A program made the translations under genes and the position numbers. The notes beneath the pieces are model-generated. The model saw only the letters and a program-made list of their open reading frames with translations. It had not been told where the DNA came from and did not search any database. A stretch of 5,763 nucleotides of DNA from an uncultured archaeon (GTDB lineage Archaea; Nanobdellota; Nanobdellia; Woesearchaeales; ARS49), in assembly GCA_902385765.1 (NCBI GenBank), contig CABMGU010000039.1, positions 1 to 5,763 of the forward strand, written 5' to 3'. Every line of letters starts with the position of its first letter. The stretch's first letter is position 1. Positions 4,687 through 5,763 of this stretch are shown here, piece by piece.

Positions 4687-5148
4687 ATGATAAAAGAAGC
4701 ATATGCTAATGTCAAAAAAGAGCACCCGATACTGCCTGATTTTGACAAAATCAATAAGGAGTTTGAGCTTGACCTGATTGAATCAGAGCACTTTTTTTTG
4801 CGGCAAATCAAGAAAAAGATAGCGGAAAAAATTGAGCCTTTGGCTGAGATTCTTGAGCACATTATCAATCCTGATCCTAATATCTTGGTGGATATGTACG
4901 AGTGCAAATGTTTTACGAATGGTGAGAAAAAGCAGGTTACAGATGTGTTCAGGCATCTGATGGAGCAGTACAGGGCGTTGCTGGAAACAGACCTGATGAG
5001 CGATGACAATGTTGATGCTGAGATAATCAAAAAGATATATGATGTTTGGGTGCAGGATAAGAAAATCCTGATTCCATTGTTGAAGAAGCTTAGGGAGTGC
5101 TGGCAGAAGCACGTTGAGCCGAAAGAGATTTTGGAGTATTTGGGATGA
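4687..5148 (+). CDS. alpha-helical hypothetical protein, adk-coupled
   Basis: A 153-residue soluble protein rich in Leu, Glu, Lys and Ile, with long predicted helices (for example around residues 35-60, 78-100 and 112-140), no signal peptide, and no catalytic motif that I recognise. Two cysteines in close sequence (YECKCF, near 76-80) are not part of an obvious metal site. Its stop overlaps the adenylate kinase start in ATGA, so the two are translationally coupled and probably function or are at least regulated together. The ATG at 4687 is set by TATA spacing; a neighbouring ATG at 4683 is in another frame. I cannot assign a function. Confidence 0.85.
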   Translation: MIKEAYANVKKEHPILPDFDKINKEFELDLIESEHFFLRQIKKKIAEKIEPLAEILEHIINPDPNILVDMYECKCFTNGEKKQVTDVFRHLMEQYRALLETDLMSDDNVDAEIIKKIYDVWVQDKKILIPLLKKLRECWQKHVEPKEILEYLG

Positions 5149-5759
5149 ACATTATTCTTTTGGGAGCGCAGGGTTCTGGAAAAGGAACGCAGGCACAGCT
5201 ATTGAAGGAAAAATACGACTTGAAGCACATTTCTACAGGTGACCTTATCAGGAAAAGTATTGCTGAAAAAGACCCTGATGCCTTGAAATTGAAGGAGTTT
5301 CAGGAGAAGGGTTTGCTTGCTCCTAATGAATTGATTGCAAAGATTGTTGAGAAAAATCTTGGTGAAGGCAACATATTTGACGGGTTTCCAAGGACTCTTG
5401 AGCAGGCTGAAGCCCTTGATGAGATGGCCGTAATTGATGCAGTTATTGAGCTTAAGCTTGCCGATGATGACGCGGTTAAGAGATTGTCAGGCAGGCGTCA
5501 GTGCAGGAAGTGTGCTGCTGTTTACGGCACTGAAAAACCTCCTAAAAAAGCAAATGTCTGTGACAGCTGTGCCGGAGAATTGTATCAAAGGGATGATGAC
5601 AAGCCTGAAACTATCAGGAAACGGCTTGCTTTGTACCACGAGGAAACCGAGCCATTAATCGAATACTACAAGCCAAGAAATATAGTTCATTCAGTTGATG
5701 CCGGCAAGAGCATTAAGGAAATCTTTGCCTCTGTTTGCAGGATTATTGAAGCGCTTTGA
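5145..5759 (+). CDS. adk: adenylate kinase, zinc-LID type
   Basis: Complete 204-residue cytoplasmic adenylate kinase (ATP + AMP to 2 ADP), maintaining adenylate balance. P-loop GAQGSGKGT at 7-15; AMP-binding ISTGDLIR at 29-36; FDGFPRT at 78-84; LID domain beginning GRRQC at 116. The LID carries four cysteines (C120, C123, C139, C142) in a C-x2-C-x15-C-x2-C zinc site, then DDDKPETIRKRL. This is the bacterial-type Adk fold, not the trimeric archaeal AdkA, which has no such zinc LID. It is slightly shorter than typical zinc-type enzymes (about 210-220). Start ATG at 5145 overlaps the previous stop in ATGA. The end TGATG (5757-5761) may couple to a following gene. Zinc-LID Adk is found in several DPANN lineages, which suggests old lateral acquisition. 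Confidence 0.97.
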   Translation: MNIILLGAQGSGKGTQAQLLKEKYDLKHISTGDLIRKSIAEKDPDALKLKEFQEKGLLAPNELIAKIVEKNLGEGNIFDGFPRTLEQAEALDEMAVIDAVIELKLADDDAVKRLSGRRQCRKCAAVYGTEKPPKKANVCDSCAGELYQRDDDKPETIRKRLALYHEETEPLIEYYKPRNIVHSVDAGKSIKEIFASVCRIIEAL

Positions 5760-5763
5760 TGAA
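5759..5763 (+). CDS. possible start of a downstream operon gene
   Basis: An ATG at 5759-5761 overlaps the adk stop codon in TGATG, the arrangement of a translationally coupled next cistron. Only five bases remain, so nothing can be said about the product, and this could be chance. Confidence 0.25.

Noticed and set aside
4687..5148. The helical 153-aa protein as a DGR accessory protein (Avd)
   Set aside because: It is on the far side of a tRNA gene, translationally coupled to adenylate kinase, and lacks any recognisable Avd feature; being helical is not enough.
1..5763. CRISPR array or insertion sequence
   Set aside because: No regularly spaced direct repeats, transposase or terminal inverted repeats are visible in the window.

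Overview
The window looks like a piece of chromosome from a small-genome archaeon, most likely of the DPANN type (Woesearchaeota/Pacearchaeota-like). The evidence is a full-length ABCE1/Rli1 ribosome-recycling ATPase, a DUF99 protein, a tRNA-Thr interrupted by a 13-nt intron with a textbook bulge-helix-bulge splice motif, and five start codons that each sit about 26-28 bp from the centre of a TATA box, which implies largely leaderless transcription. The placement below the domain level is inference from gene content.

Layout. Positions 1-393 hold the 3' part of a DUF99 gene (+). It converges on the ABCE1 gene (390-2147, -), and both stop codons lie inside one CTAG. Upstream of ABCE1 is a 47-codon gene (2193-2336, -) with its own TATA box. 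Next comes a two-gene minus-strand unit: a winged-helix plus minimal nucleotidyltransferase protein (2915-3457) overlapping an HEPN-domain protein (2458-2922). Together they form an MntA/HepT-like toxin-antitoxin pair, with an inverted repeat at the transcription start that looks like an autoregulatory operator. Divergent from this is an unrecognised 282-codon gene (3572-4420, +). A minus-strand intron-containing tRNA-Thr(UGU) follows (4508-4593). The right end is a plus-strand operon: an alpha-helical hypothetical protein (4687-5148) coupled by an ATGA overlap to a zinc-type adenylate kinase (5145-5759), with a possible next start codon at 5759.

The most notable signal is in the C-terminal part of the 282-codon gene. 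Codons 235-255 are 21 consecutive codons ending in C, followed by a G/C-rich tract. The rest of the gene uses mixed third bases. A run of NNC codons near the C-terminus is what adenine-specific mutagenesis of AAC codons produces in the variable region of a diversity-generating retroelement (DGR) target gene. No reverse transcriptase or template repeat is in the window, so this remains a hypothesis, but a directly testable one.

A 15-bp sequence spanning the 3' end of the tRNA gene recurs in the same orientation at 2367-2381. The two copies bracket the toxin-antitoxin pair and the DGR-target candidate. This is the geometry of an element inserted at a tRNA 3' end, so 2.1 kb of accessory DNA may sit between housekeeping genes (ABCE1 on one side, adenylate kinase on the other).
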